A stretch of DNA of 64,000 bases from assembly GCA_937922785.1 (NCBI GenBank), contig CALAJQ010000013.1, forward strand, positions 62,001 to 126,000, written 5' to 3'. The notes beneath the pieces were generated by a model. It was given only the letters and a program-made list of their open reading frames with translations. It had not been told where the DNA came from and did not search any database. Shown here one piece after another: positions 54,934 through 63,494 of the stretch. Both the position numbers and the translations under genes were made by a program. The number at the start of each line of letters is the position of its first letter. Position 1 is the first letter of the stretch. This DNA comes from an uncultured Acidimicrobiales bacterium. Lineage in GTDB: Bacteria; Actinomycetota; Acidimicrobiia; Acidimicrobiales; SZUA-35.

Positions 54934-55040
54934 GCGAGGCGAAGGACCACCTTGTGAGCCGTGCCCCCGCTGATGACAAGAAGAGCGTTTACGGCGTTGT
55001 CCCGTATCTGGCGACGTGCTTCAATCGGTACGGATCATGA
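54930..55040 (+). CDS. Predicted 36-residue peptide between methyltransferase and DHPS-like genes
   Basis: The frame starts with GTG overlapping the methyltransferase stop (GTGA) and ends in ATGA overlapping the next ATG, so it is coupled on both sides, as are most genes of this operon. It encodes a charged N-terminal half (SEAKDHLVSRAPADDKKS) and an uncharged, aromatic C-terminal half (VYGVVPYLATCFNRYGS) with a single Cys. That leader-plus-core look is reminiscent of precursor peptides, but it could also be a non-functional spacer. I do not recognise it. Confidence 0.4.
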   Translation: MSEAKDHLVSRAPADDKKSVYGVVPYLATCFNRYGS

Positions 55041-55798
55041 AGGTTTTCGGGATCATCAACGCATCTCCTGACTCTGCCGCAAAGATGTCGGTTGTGTCGG
55101 GTCCCGAAGAGGCTTTAGGCCGAGGCCAAGCACTGCTGGACGAAGGAGCTTTCGCGCTCGACCTTGGTGGTCAGAGCTCTGGTGAACAAGCGACAGTCGT
55201 GTCCCCTGAGGCGGAATGGAACCGTCTCGCGCCGTCGCTCGAGGCCCTATTAGATCTCGGTTGTCCTGTTTCCATCGACACGTGGAGGCCAACTGTTGCA
55301 CGTCGAGCATTCGAGATGGGGGCAACAATTCTCAACGCTGCCGACGGACTTCAGGCTCCAGGTATGGCGCAGTTGGCCGCAGAGTATGACTGCCAGATCG
55401 TCCTCCCGTTTTTGTCTGGCCCGGACCCGAAAAACCTGGCGATGGTGACCGGACACCCGCTTGACACAATGGTCGCATGGTTCGAGCAACGGCTCGCGGA
55501 CGCCGACACCCTCGGTATTCGTGAGAATATCGTTGTTGACCCAGGCACCGGATTTGGGCCGGCGAATTGGGATTGGCCTGACCGTTTTCGGTATGTGCTA
55601 GAGACTTACCAAGGTCTGGAACGCTTGCGAGTCTTCGGCCTCCCGCTCTACATCTCTGCGCCGTGGGTGGTCTCTGAGGAGCGGCGACTGCTGCTAGACA
55701 CCTTTCTCTCCCACGACGTCGAGTTCGTCAGATCTCACTTCCCTGGGCGGGTCATCGATCGTCGACGGGAGCTGATGGAGGCGGATGACTCGGGCTGA
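55037..55798 (+). CDS. Dihydropteroate synthase-like TIM-barrel protein
   Basis: This protein is 253 residues from ATG 55037. It matches the pterin-binding family at FGIINASPDS, ALDLGGQSSG (Asp42), VSIDTWRPTVARRAFEMGA (Asp81), ILNAADGLQ (Asn100) and VVDPGTGFGP. The C-terminal Ser-Arg-Lys motif that holds para-aminobenzoate in true FolP is missing; PLYISAPWVVSEERR occupies that place. A different second substrate is therefore likely. It is the last gene of the operon, and its end overlaps the broken integrase gene on the other strand by 47 bp. Confidence 0.75.
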   Translation: MKVFGIINASPDSAAKMSVVSGPEEALGRGQALLDEGAFALDLGGQSSGEQATVVSPEAEWNRLAPSLEALLDLGCPVSIDTWRPTVARRAFEMGATILNAADGLQAPGMAQLAAEYDCQIVLPFLSGPDPKNLAMVTGHPLDTMVAWFEQRLADADTLGIRENIVVDPGTGFGPANWDWPDRFRYVLETYQGLERLRVFGLPLYISAPWVVSEERRLLLDTFLSHDVEFVRSHFPGRVIDRRRELMEADDSG

Positions 55799-56932
55799 CA
55801 TTGCGGTACGCAATCTCGTGCAGTTGGTCGAGCTGTTCATCGAGGGCGGCCTCTAGTCCTGGGAAGAGGTGGCCGTAGGTGTCTAGTGTGACTGTGCTCG
55901 TGCTGTGGCCGAGGCGCTCCACAATTGAACGGGGGTGAGCACCTTTCGAGATCAGTAGGGCAGCGTAGGAATGGCGGAGGTCGTGGAATCGGGTTCTGTC
56001 GGAAAGCCTGCCCGAACAACTGCAGGCTTAAAGTGGCGCTTGAACCAGTTGCCATATCGAAACAGTCCGCCTTCTGGAGAGCGCCAAACGAAGTCAGCGT
56101 CGTGCACCCCACCAATGTGCTCCTGGAGTTCGACGACGAGAGAGGCGGGCTCAGGTACTGAGCAATGCTCGTAGGTCTTGGTTGGAACGATCTGTAACTC
56201 GCCACGTGCTTCCGGCGCCGACTCTCGTACATAGATGCGCTTGCCCTCGAGGTCGATCGCTTTTCGACGACGAGCCACCAACTCACCGGCTCGGAGGCCT
56301 GTGAATGCGGCTGTGCGGACTAGCAAGCCGTACTCCGGGTAACCAGGCTGGCGACGCTCGCCTCGGCGATAGCGCTGTGGTGGTCGGCTGACCTCTTCGG
56401 CCAGCCGGATGATCTGATCGGGTTCGAGGAAGATCACCTCCCTGCGTCGTGACTTGGCGACCTTTACGCCGACGACTGTATTGGACCTTAGCGCTTCTGA
56501 TCGGACGGCGAGCTGAAGCACGAGCCGGAGTACATCTCTGATGTTGCGGATCGTTCCCGCTCCGAGCCCGCTCGCCTGCAAATGGCTGATGAAGGTGAGC
56601 ACCGTTGGGTACTCAATCGCACCGATCGGCCAGGTCCCGAATCGCTGGGGAAGGTGTTTCCGCACGATGGACTCGTAGCTTCCTGCAGTCTTCGGCTTCT
56701 CGTCACCGAGCGTTGTAAGCCAACGCGCTACCCAGATCTCGAAAGGCTCCTTGCCCTTGTTTGGATCAATCCAGTCGCCACGGAGGAGGTCGGCCTCAAC
56801 GGTGTTGGCGAACCTAGGGGCGTCGATCTTGCGATCGAACGTCTTCTTTCGTTGTCGCCGCCCTTCGTCGCGGTAGCGGACGTCCCACTTCATGGCCCCA
56901 GTTGACGTCTTACGTTTTTGTATGTCAGCCAT
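55752..56932 (-). pseudogene. int: Tyrosine integrase broken by a one-base frameshift
   Basis: From ATG 56932 the frame encodes an arm-binding domain, a core-binding domain and most of the catalytic domain (FTGLRAGELVARRRK with the first Arg). It then reaches AGFPTEP and runs into a stop near 55950. One base earlier or later at about 55999-56004 restores DRTRFHDLRHSYAALLISKG, AHPRSIVERLGHST and TLDTYGHLF with the His-Arg, His and Tyr catalytic residues, continuing to a stop at 55752. The loss of one base is thus the only defect. It may be a recent mutation, a sequencing error, or less likely a programmed shift. Confidence 0.85.
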
Positions 56933-56982
56933 TGGATGCTCCTCTCGATCGCGGCATTGTCAACTGGGTGTGTGACACGAAC

Positions 56983-57156
56983 TCAGTTCGGGTTCGCTTG
57001 GACGACACGCTGGCTTTCGATCCAGTGTTTGGAATCGGAGCGATCGAAGCGAGCGTGTCGGCCGATCTTCAAGAACGTGATCCGGCGTTCTTCTAATAGC
57101 CGACGGACAAATCGGGGTGAGACCGATAGGCGCTCGGCCAGGTCATCGATATCCAT
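56983..57156 (-). CDS. xis: Excisionase-like 57-residue HTH protein
   Basis: ATG 57156 opens a frame of 57 residues: DIDDLAERLSVSPRFVRRLL, then RITFLKIGRHARFDRSD and WIESQRVV. This is the MerR/excisionase winged-helix layout, with the wing Lys-x-Gly-Arg-His and Arg-Phe strand. It lies 51 bp upstream of the integrase gene in the same direction, the usual xis-int order. Confidence 0.85.
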   Translation of the reverse strand: MDIDDLAERLSVSPRFVRRLLEERRITFLKIGRHARFDRSDSKHWIESQRVVQANPN

Positions 57157-57192
57157 CAGCGCCGTCGTCCACGGACGAAGTGGTAGCCGTCA

Positions 57193-58575
57193 TCACGCGC
57201 GTCCCGTGGGAACAGGAGCGATCTGGGATAGCCACGCTGCCCAATCGGTGCCGGCTTTGCCGCTTATGCAGCCGCTCGTTGGTGCCGCAGCGGGTGGGAT
57301 CGGCGTGTGGCGGATGATCCCAAGGAGCATCGGTTGCGGGCACACCGCCTGGCCGTAGGCACGTACCGAAAGATGCAGGTGAGGGCCAGTGGTGTTGCCA
57401 GCGCCTGGTGTGCCGGGCTGTCCTCCGCTTAGACCCAGAAGCTCACCGGCAGCGACTTGGTCGCCGACGTTCACGTTGACGAGTGACAGGTGGCAGTACG
57501 TGTAGCGTGTCCCGTGGATTCCCTCGATGATCACCGTGTTTCCGCATCGCCCCGACCCGCCGGGCACATAGATGTCTGCGTTGCTGATGGCGACTGAAAT
57601 TACGCCGTCAGCTATGGCAAATAGCGACGTACCCACCGGGAGAGCGATGTCCGCTGCTGGGTAGTCGTGGTGGGGGCGGGTGGCGATCGCCTCGGTCGCA
57701 TATCCCAGTGGAACTGGGTATGCGTATCCACCGACCAGCGGTCCGACGGCCGAAAGCGGCCCGGTGTAGGTTGCCGCCCATTCCAAGACCAGCTCGACAT
57801 ATTCGGTTGAGCGGTTGTAGGCGAAGATGGCGGCCTCGATGTCGGTCACAGATCCGTGGGGGCAGAGGTGAGCAACCGCGGCACGCACTGCGTCGAAGAT
57901 GTTCTGCGGATCGCGAGTCCCATCGCCGTTTCCGTCCCGCCCGTAGATCGTCCATGATGTCGGGATGAATTGAAACGGCCCTACGGCCCGATCCCACACG
58001 GTGTCGGTGTCGTAGATTCCGCTGTCTGTGTCCGGAATGGCGGCGGTCCCGTTAGTGCCATCGAGAGCTATCCCGATGATCGGCGGAGCGGCCACGCCAT
58101 CTGCTCCGATTGAAGCGCCGCCAAATCGGCCATGGTTGCTTTCGACTTTCCCGATCGCGGCGACTACTTGCCATGGGAGTCCGGGACATGCCGCGGATTG
58201 TGCGGCGTAAACGCGCAACAGCGCGGCTGGGATGTCGGCGACTGCCTCGTCGGAGGGTGCAAACACTGCTTGTCCCGCAGCAGCTGAGCCTGACATCGTC
58301 GCAGAGACTATGACAACGAGCCCAGAAAGTGCGGCGAGGGGTATTGCCAGAACCACTACGCCGGCAGCCGCGAGCTTCGAAATCACAGGCGTGCACTCCG
58401 TCGACTGCCGAATCTTGACCCAAAGCCGAAGTGCCACGTCGTCGCTGACAGTTGAGCGTTTGCGAGTGTCATGCCTTCCTGTGGGCCCCTGTGTGCCAGT
58501 ACTGGGACAGTTCAGGCGATTCTGTCTGTGTCCCGCTGGCGCTGATCGTGCGGCCCACAGATGTGTGGTTCGCAT
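57193..58575 (-). CDS. Lytic transglycosylase/M23 peptidase, cell-wall hydrolase
   Basis: This 460-residue protein may alternatively begin at a GTG around residue 47. A membrane helix (about 65-90) is followed by a transglycosylase domain (about 120-275: AAIGKVESNHGRFGG with catalytic Glu, VGPFQFIPTSW, AIFAYNRS) and an M23 metallopeptidase domain (about 300-425: HHDYPAADIALPVGT, TRYTYCHLS, GNTTGPHLHLS). Two-domain proteins of this type open the peptidoglycan for conjugation or secretion machines. The neighbouring integrase, excisionase and Tad-like genes support a role in element transfer or pilus passage through the wall. Confidence 0.9.
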   Translation of the reverse strand: MRTTHLWAARSAPAGHRQNRLNCPSTGTQGPTGRHDTRKRSTVSDDVALRLWVKIRQSTECTPVISKLAAAGVVVLAIPLAALSGLVVIVSATMSGSAAAGQAVFAPSDEAVADIPAALLRVYAAQSAACPGLPWQVVAAIGKVESNHGRFGGASIGADGVAAPPIIGIALDGTNGTAAIPDTDSGIYDTDTVWDRAVGPFQFIPTSWTIYGRDGNGDGTRDPQNIFDAVRAAVAHLCPHGSVTDIEAAIFAYNRSTEYVELVLEWAATYTGPLSAVGPLVGGYAYPVPLGYATEAIATRPHHDYPAADIALPVGTSLFAIADGVISVAISNADIYVPGGSGRCGNTVIIEGIHGTRYTYCHLSLVNVNVGDQVAAGELLGLSGGQPGTPGAGNTTGPHLHLSVRAYGQAVCPQPMLLGIIRHTPIPPAAAPTSGCISGKAGTDWAAWLSQIAPVPTGRA

Positions 58576-58824
58576 GGGTAAATCGCCCCAAAGCTGTGGA
58601 CAGTATACGAATTAGTTGCTAATAGTAACGCTTAGAAAGTAATAAACGTAATTAAGCGTAAACGAACAAATTCAACCAGAAACGAGTTTTGCCTCAATGA
58701 TTACGACCTGTTGCTGCGCCGATCCGACGTGCTCAGCAAAAGCTAGCTTGCGCCACCCTGAGATCTTTCGTGACACACCCAATAGAGACACTGGAGTTAC
58801 TCGACTCAAAAGGAGGATTCTGCG

Positions 58825-59811
58825 ATGCACCGCCCACATCTCTCCTCAGTCCTAGTGACAGGTGCTCTCCTCACCGCTGCGTGCAGTTCGCCGCCCAGCG
58901 ATAGTGCGAGTCCTGCAGGAGGGCAGCCCGAAACTACGTCCATCACTACTCCGGCTACAGAATCCACGGCCGAAGTGATGGTGACCGCTCTGCCACTAGA
59001 ACCTGCGGGCGCAATCAAGACCTGGGAGGCAATGTGGGACGGCGTCGAGCTAGTCGTTACCGACCCAGGTGAGGCGAGAGAAAGGATCGGTGACGTAGCG
59101 ACGGACCAGGTGCTCGATCAACTGGACAGAATCTACAACCCGAAAGTCGAGTCCGAAGTTGCCAACAGTGCCCGCCTGTTTGACAACAACCCCGTGCTGG
59201 TCGAGCTGCTAGATGGAACGGTAACGATCAATGACTGCATGTTTGTGGCCCCCAAGTTTGGCAACGCCACAATTTGGTATTCCGGGCGCCTTACCGAAGT
59301 TGGAGGCGAATGGCAGGTGCAGGCGGTCAACCTGGAATCTGAGATTGGATGCGTCCCGTCTCAACTCGCCGAAGCTGCTATCGCAGGTTACGAGAACTAC
59401 TGGGACGCCCGAGTGCAGTTCTGGGATCCACCGGATCCCGCGAGTCCACTCGTCGACGCAACACTCACCGGTCCGCAATTAGAACTAGTCAATTCGCTGC
59501 TCACCGACCATCAGCGTCGCGGGTTAGCGCTACGCGGCCGTGCCGAGAATCACCCGGAGGTGATCGAGGTCAGGTCGCCTGACGAGATAGCGATCTTGGA
59601 CTGCAAGTTCCAAGACCCAGGTCGGGGATTGTTCGATATCGATAGCGGGGCCCGCCTTGCTGGCATCCCCGCAATAGCTGAAGGTCAGAGGGATCTTACG
59701 TCTGCGGTGATGATTCTGGAGGGCGGGGTCTGGAAGGTCTCCGATGTACAAGGAAAGGCGGACGTGTCATGCGATATCGCACCGACCACCCAAGGGCTTC
59801 CGCTCGTTTAG
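58825..59811 (+). CDS. Lipoprotein of unknown function
   Basis: This 328-residue protein has a strong ribosome site (aaaggagg) and a lipoprotein signal ending LLTAAC with Cys20. A Thr/Ser/Pro-rich linker (about 22-55) is followed by two repeats of a domain that looks alike: each has an NPKVES/NHPEVIEV-type segment, a strand with IxDCxF (TINDCMFVAP; AILDCKFQDP), and a strand with GGEWQVQAV / GGVWKVSDV. The pair suggests an NTF2/SnoaL-like fold duplicated. The first gene of the rightward operon, preceded by a 249-bp divergent AT-rich region. Confidence 0.7.
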   Translation: MHRPHLSSVLVTGALLTAACSSPPSDSASPAGGQPETTSITTPATESTAEVMVTALPLEPAGAIKTWEAMWDGVELVVTDPGEARERIGDVATDQVLDQLDRIYNPKVESEVANSARLFDNNPVLVELLDGTVTINDCMFVAPKFGNATIWYSGRLTEVGGEWQVQAVNLESEIGCVPSQLAEAAIAGYENYWDARVQFWDPPDPASPLVDATLTGPQLELVNSLLTDHQRRGLALRGRAENHPEVIEVRSPDEIAILDCKFQDPGRGLFDIDSGARLAGIPAIAEGQRDLTSAVMILEGGVWKVSDVQGKADVSCDIAPTTQGLPLV

Positions 59812-60761
59812 CAGCCGCGTTCGCGGCGACATTGGCGCTTCACATAGCAATGATCTTGCCTGCTCAGGCACAAGGCACGCCTCCGCCTCCCGAGACACCA
59901 GGTCTCGTCAATCCGGTTCCCATTACACCAGCATGTCCCGACACTGGTAGAGGTGGGACATCAATAGATGAGCTCGGCGGATCGGTCTTGGGTACGTGCT
60001 GGGGGAAAGGAGCAGCGGGTCCGAACCGTGAGGTCTCCTCTGAACTGGTTTGGCAATGGTATGGCTGTGACCAGTGGCTACCGTTCTTGCCGGGCTCCAA
60101 CGTCAGCGCCGTTGTGCCGCAGGCAGAACTGTTTCTTGAGGACGTCGTAGCCCGGGGTCTCGACCCGACCGTTACCTATTTCTGGCACACCGTCGAATGC
60201 ACCCACGTCCAGCAGGGTGGCGCTGCCGACGGAGGCGACATCGTCCAAACCTGGGGATGGGGTCTGCTGGTGATCGGCACAACAACACCTGTCGACCCAA
60301 CAGTCCTGAGGGACATCGCCGCAGCCCGGATAGACCCGGAACCGCCCACCCCGGCAAGCTCGCCAATGTGGTCCGAAATCCCTTCGGTAGTGCGGCTTCG
60401 GACATGGCTCTGGGTTGCCGACGACTGGGTACCGATTGAGGAGCAGGAATCTCAGGGCTTTGTGACCGTCGTTGTTCAGGCTCGACCTGTTGAAACAGTT
60501 TGGGCAATGGGGGACGGCACGGATGTCATCTGTCCGAACGGACCCGGCGTCGAGTGGGCCGCTGGACTCGATGACTCTGACACGTACTGCTCGCACACCT
60601 TCGAATCTGCGGCGTCCGGTCTGGATGGCACCGCAACATTGCGGTGGACCTTCCGGTGGTGGCTCAACGGCAACGACATGGGGGACTTCGGTGACTTCGT
60701 CCGAGCGACTTCAATGACCTTCGACATCACAGAAATCCAAGCAATCGAGAGCGGAGACTGA
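59769..60761 (+). CDS. Secreted protein of unknown function
   Basis: This 330-residue protein has a signal peptide (about 1-35, ending AQAQ) and a Pro-rich start of the mature part. It has a high Trp content (WQWYGCDQW, VWAMGDGTDV, LRWTFRWWLN) and several Cys that could form disulfides. It overlaps the lipoprotein gene by 43 bp and is 3 bp before the SAF protein gene, so it is co-expressed with the Tad-like set. It could be an extracytoplasmic component of that apparatus. Confidence 0.6.
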   Translation: MRYRTDHPRASARLAAAFAATLALHIAMILPAQAQGTPPPPETPGLVNPVPITPACPDTGRGGTSIDELGGSVLGTCWGKGAAGPNREVSSELVWQWYGCDQWLPFLPGSNVSAVVPQAELFLEDVVARGLDPTVTYFWHTVECTHVQQGGAADGGDIVQTWGWGLLVIGTTTPVDPTVLRDIAAARIDPEPPTPASSPMWSEIPSVVRLRTWLWVADDWVPIEEQESQGFVTVVVQARPVETVWAMGDGTDVICPNGPGVEWAAGLDDSDTYCSHTFESAASGLDGTATLRWTFRWWLNGNDMGDFGDFVRATSMTFDITEIQAIESGD

Positions 60762-60764
60762 GTA

Positions 60765-61430
60765 ATGAAGACGACCTTGAGACCGCGAGGCAACGGTGCC
60801 AAAGCGCCCCGAATTGATGGCGCCTACTTCGAACTTGAGCCGCCATCGGGAGGTGGTCGTAGCCGTTGGCCGGAGATTACCGTGGGCCTGCTTGTTATTG
60901 GCATCTTCGCCCTTGCTGGTGGGTGGATCTACTCGAACGCATCTACGACCGAGCCGGTCGTTGTGTTGCGGGCCGACATGGAACGTGGGCAGCAAGTAAC
61001 CAGCAACGACCTGAGGGTCGTCGAAGTCGGCTCGGAGGAGGCGTTGAACCTCGTGGGCGCCGGCCAAACAGATGCGCTCATTGGTCAAATAGCACTCGTC
61101 GACCTGGACGCAGGGACTTTGGTCAACCACAACCTGTTCGCGAACGGCGCAGCCATCGCCAACGGAGACGGCATTGTAGGCATGGCGCTCGACCCCGGCG
61201 AGTATCCAACACTCTCGATGAGGCCGGGGGACCGTGTACGTGTTCTGGCGACGAGCAGCGACGAAGGGCAGCAAGTGTTGGCCGAGAGTGCTGAGATCAT
61301 CGACGTCGCTCCAATTGGTGTGCAAAGCCAGCTATTCGTATCGGTCGCAGTGCCGACGGCCCAAGCCGACGCAATCGCATCAGCGAGCGCCGAAGACCGG
61401 GTGCGCCTCATCCAAGTCGGAGGCGAGTGA
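60765..61430 (+). CDS. CpaB/RcpC-like SAF-domain protein (second Tad set)
   Basis: This 221-residue protein has one N-terminal membrane helix (about 36-60, EITVGLLVIGIFALAGGWIY) and then a SAF domain (VVVLRADMERGQQVTSNDLRVVEV; LIGQIALVDLDAGTLVNHNL) followed by a CpaB-like C-terminal part ending RVRLIQVGGE. It is the counterpart of the gene at 1-357 but clearly diverged. It is the first of four genes ordered as in Tad loci. Confidence 0.8.
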   Translation: MKTTLRPRGNGAKAPRIDGAYFELEPPSGGGRSRWPEITVGLLVIGIFALAGGWIYSNASTTEPVVVLRADMERGQQVTSNDLRVVEVGSEEALNLVGAGQTDALIGQIALVDLDAGTLVNHNLFANGAAIANGDGIVGMALDPGEYPTLSMRPGDRVRVLATSSDEGQQVLAESAEIIDVAPIGVQSQLFVSVAVPTAQADAIASASAEDRVRLIQVGGE

Positions 61431-61431
61431 G

Positions 61432-62184
61432 ATGACACTGATCTGTTTCACGTCTCAGAAGGGCGCACCTGGTACCACGCTCACGACTCTGACGGTCGCT
61501 GCTTGCTGGCCGGGCAGCCATTCAGAACGTCGAGTGTTCCTCGAAGCCGACAGAGCGGGCGGCTCGGTTGCGCTTCGCTATGGCATCGGAACCGACCCCG
61601 GCCTCTTGACCCTCGGTACCTCGGTGCGCTCCGACAGCGGAACCGACCTTTGGGCCCACGCACAGCCGCTCCCCGGCGGACTCCCGGGAATTCTTGCGCC
61701 GGACGCGCCATCACAGGTGGCGGGAACGCTCGCTCTGGCCAGCCGATCGCTTGGGCAATGGCTAGATGAACGACACACCGCTGTGCTGGCCGATCTAGGG
61801 CGTCTTGATGCCGGAGGTAACCCGCATCCACTCATCCACGAAGCATCGATGGTCGCGGTTGTTGCGCGGCCCGTGGCTGAACAACTTCAACCTGCCGTCC
61901 ACGCCGTTCGCTCTTCGGGACTGGACCTTGGCCGAGTCGGCTGGGTCCTGATTGGAGATCAACCCCACGCTGCATCAGAAGTCGAAGCCACATTCGGAAT
62001 CCCCGTTCTTGGCGTCATTGCGAACGACGGACGGACGGCACTGGCGCTGTCAGAAGGCTCGAGCAGCCGTCGAATAGCGAAATCTGCGCTCGTTCGTAGC
62101 GCATCATCCTTGGCTGACCGCATAGCCAAGGAATTACTGCGAGCCGGAGTCAAGAGCGAGCCAGACAACGGAGTCGCCGCATGA
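61432..62184 (+). CDS. MinD/CpaE-like ATPase with altered P-loop (second Tad set)
   Basis: This protein is 250 residues from ATG 61432, 1 bp after the SAF gene; the longer frame upstream is inside that gene. It opens TLICFTSQKGAPGTTLTTLTV, aligned with the KGGxGKT/S Walker A of MinD/CpaE, but the second Lys is Thr, so nucleotide hydrolysis may be lost or weak. VFLEADRAGGSVALRYG matches the second strand. No receiver domain is present, so it is shorter than CpaE at 386-1714. Confidence 0.75.
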   Translation: MTLICFTSQKGAPGTTLTTLTVAACWPGSHSERRVFLEADRAGGSVALRYGIGTDPGLLTLGTSVRSDSGTDLWAHAQPLPGGLPGILAPDAPSQVAGTLALASRSLGQWLDERHTAVLADLGRLDAGGNPHPLIHEASMVAVVARPVAEQLQPAVHAVRSSGLDLGRVGWVLIGDQPHAASEVEATFGIPVLGVIANDGRTALALSEGSSSRRIAKSALVRSASSLADRIAKELLRAGVKSEPDNGVAA

Positions 62185-63494
62185 CGGCGCAACGATCAGT
62201 CACCAAGAAAGTGCGCCGAGCTGTGGGCGAACGCCTAACGGAGGTAGTCGCACAGGCGGAGCTGGACGAAGGCCGCTCGATCACGGGTGAGAACAGACGA
62301 ATGCTCGCTCGCAAACTTATTGGCGATCAGCTGCAACAGCACGACGCAGACCTTGTGAGGAAAGGTCACCAACCACTCGCTGATTCCGAACGAGAGAACA
62401 TCACACGGTCCATTCTCGACGAGCTGTTTGCTTTGGGTCGGGTGCAGCAGTACATCGACGACCCACAAATCTCAGACATCGTCATCAACGGATGCGACAC
62501 TGTCTGGTTGACCTACAGAACGGGTCTCAAGGTTCAGGGCGAACCCGTAGCCGATAGCGATGAACATCTCATCGAGCTCGTTCAAACGGCGGCTCGACGA
62601 GGCCGCTCCGAGCATCGATGGGACCCAGCCAGTCCACGCCTCGACCTTCAGCTTCCTTCGGGCGACCGTCTCAATGCTGTGGCCTGGGTTTCGGGGCGGC
62701 CCTCGATATCGATCAGGCGTCATGACTTCGACATCCATCGACTGAAACAACTCATCGACCTCGGAACGATTCAAGAACCGCTGATGCACCTGTTGAAAGC
62801 AATGGTGCTTGCTCGATTCAACATCATCATCGCCGGAGGCACCGGCGCCGGAAAGACAACCTTCATGCGGTGCCTCATCAACGAGATTCCACCCGAAGAA
62901 CGCCTTGTCACCGTTGAGGACTCACTCGAACTCGGCATCGACCGGTTCGCTCATCTTCACCCTGACCATGTGGACCTCGAAGCTCGAACCGCAAACGTCG
63001 AAGGCGTTGGCGAACTGGGCATGAACGAACTGGCGATCAATGCGCTCCGAATGAACCCCGACCGCCTGATCGTTGGCGAAGTGCGAGGCAACGAGGCACT
63101 CACTTTGCTGCTCGCCTGTACTCAGGGCAACGACGGGGCGATGTGCACGATCCACGCTGATTCGTCTGAAGGTGTGTTCGGTCGGCTCCAGATGTACCTG
63201 GCGATGACCCGCGAACGATTCGAACCAGCTGCTGCCAATCTTCTTGTCTCGCAAGGAATCGACGTCGTCGTCCATATTGCCCAGCTCAGCAACCATCAGC
63301 GAGTCGTAACTTCGGTGCGCGAGATCGTCGGCTCTGAGGGCGAGGTTGTTTCGTCAAACGAGATCTACGGGCCCGACAGCACCGGCCGTGCGGAACCGAG
63401 ATACGGGTTTACAGCCAGTCGGTTGGCTCGGCTCGAAGAAGTTGGGTTCGACAAGCGTTGGCTCGCAACTCCCGGCGAGTGGAGAGTGCGATGA
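62181..63494 (+). CDS. TadA/CpaF-type secretion ATPase (second Tad set)
   Basis: This 437-residue ATPase overlaps the preceding gene by 4 bp. Walker A is IIIAGGTGAGKTTFMR (about residues 213-228). LDLQLPSGDRLNAVAW, DRLIVGEVRGNEAL (Walker B) and CTIHADSSEGVFGRLQ (His box) follow. It is intact and about 30 residues shorter at the N-terminus than the chromosomal TadA at 1731. The two differ enough to rule out a recent duplication. Related ATPases drive pili or, in actinobacterial elements, secretion or conjugation. Confidence 0.93.
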   Translation: MTAQRSVTKKVRRAVGERLTEVVAQAELDEGRSITGENRRMLARKLIGDQLQQHDADLVRKGHQPLADSERENITRSILDELFALGRVQQYIDDPQISDIVINGCDTVWLTYRTGLKVQGEPVADSDEHLIELVQTAARRGRSEHRWDPASPRLDLQLPSGDRLNAVAWVSGRPSISIRRHDFDIHRLKQLIDLGTIQEPLMHLLKAMVLARFNIIIAGGTGAGKTTFMRCLINEIPPEERLVTVEDSLELGIDRFAHLHPDHVDLEARTANVEGVGELGMNELAINALRMNPDRLIVGEVRGNEALTLLLACTQGNDGAMCTIHADSSEGVFGRLQMYLAMTRERFEPAAANLLVSQGIDVVVHIAQLSNHQRVVTSVREIVGSEGEVVSSNEIYGPDSTGRAEPRYGFTASRLARLEEVGFDKRWLATPGEWRVR

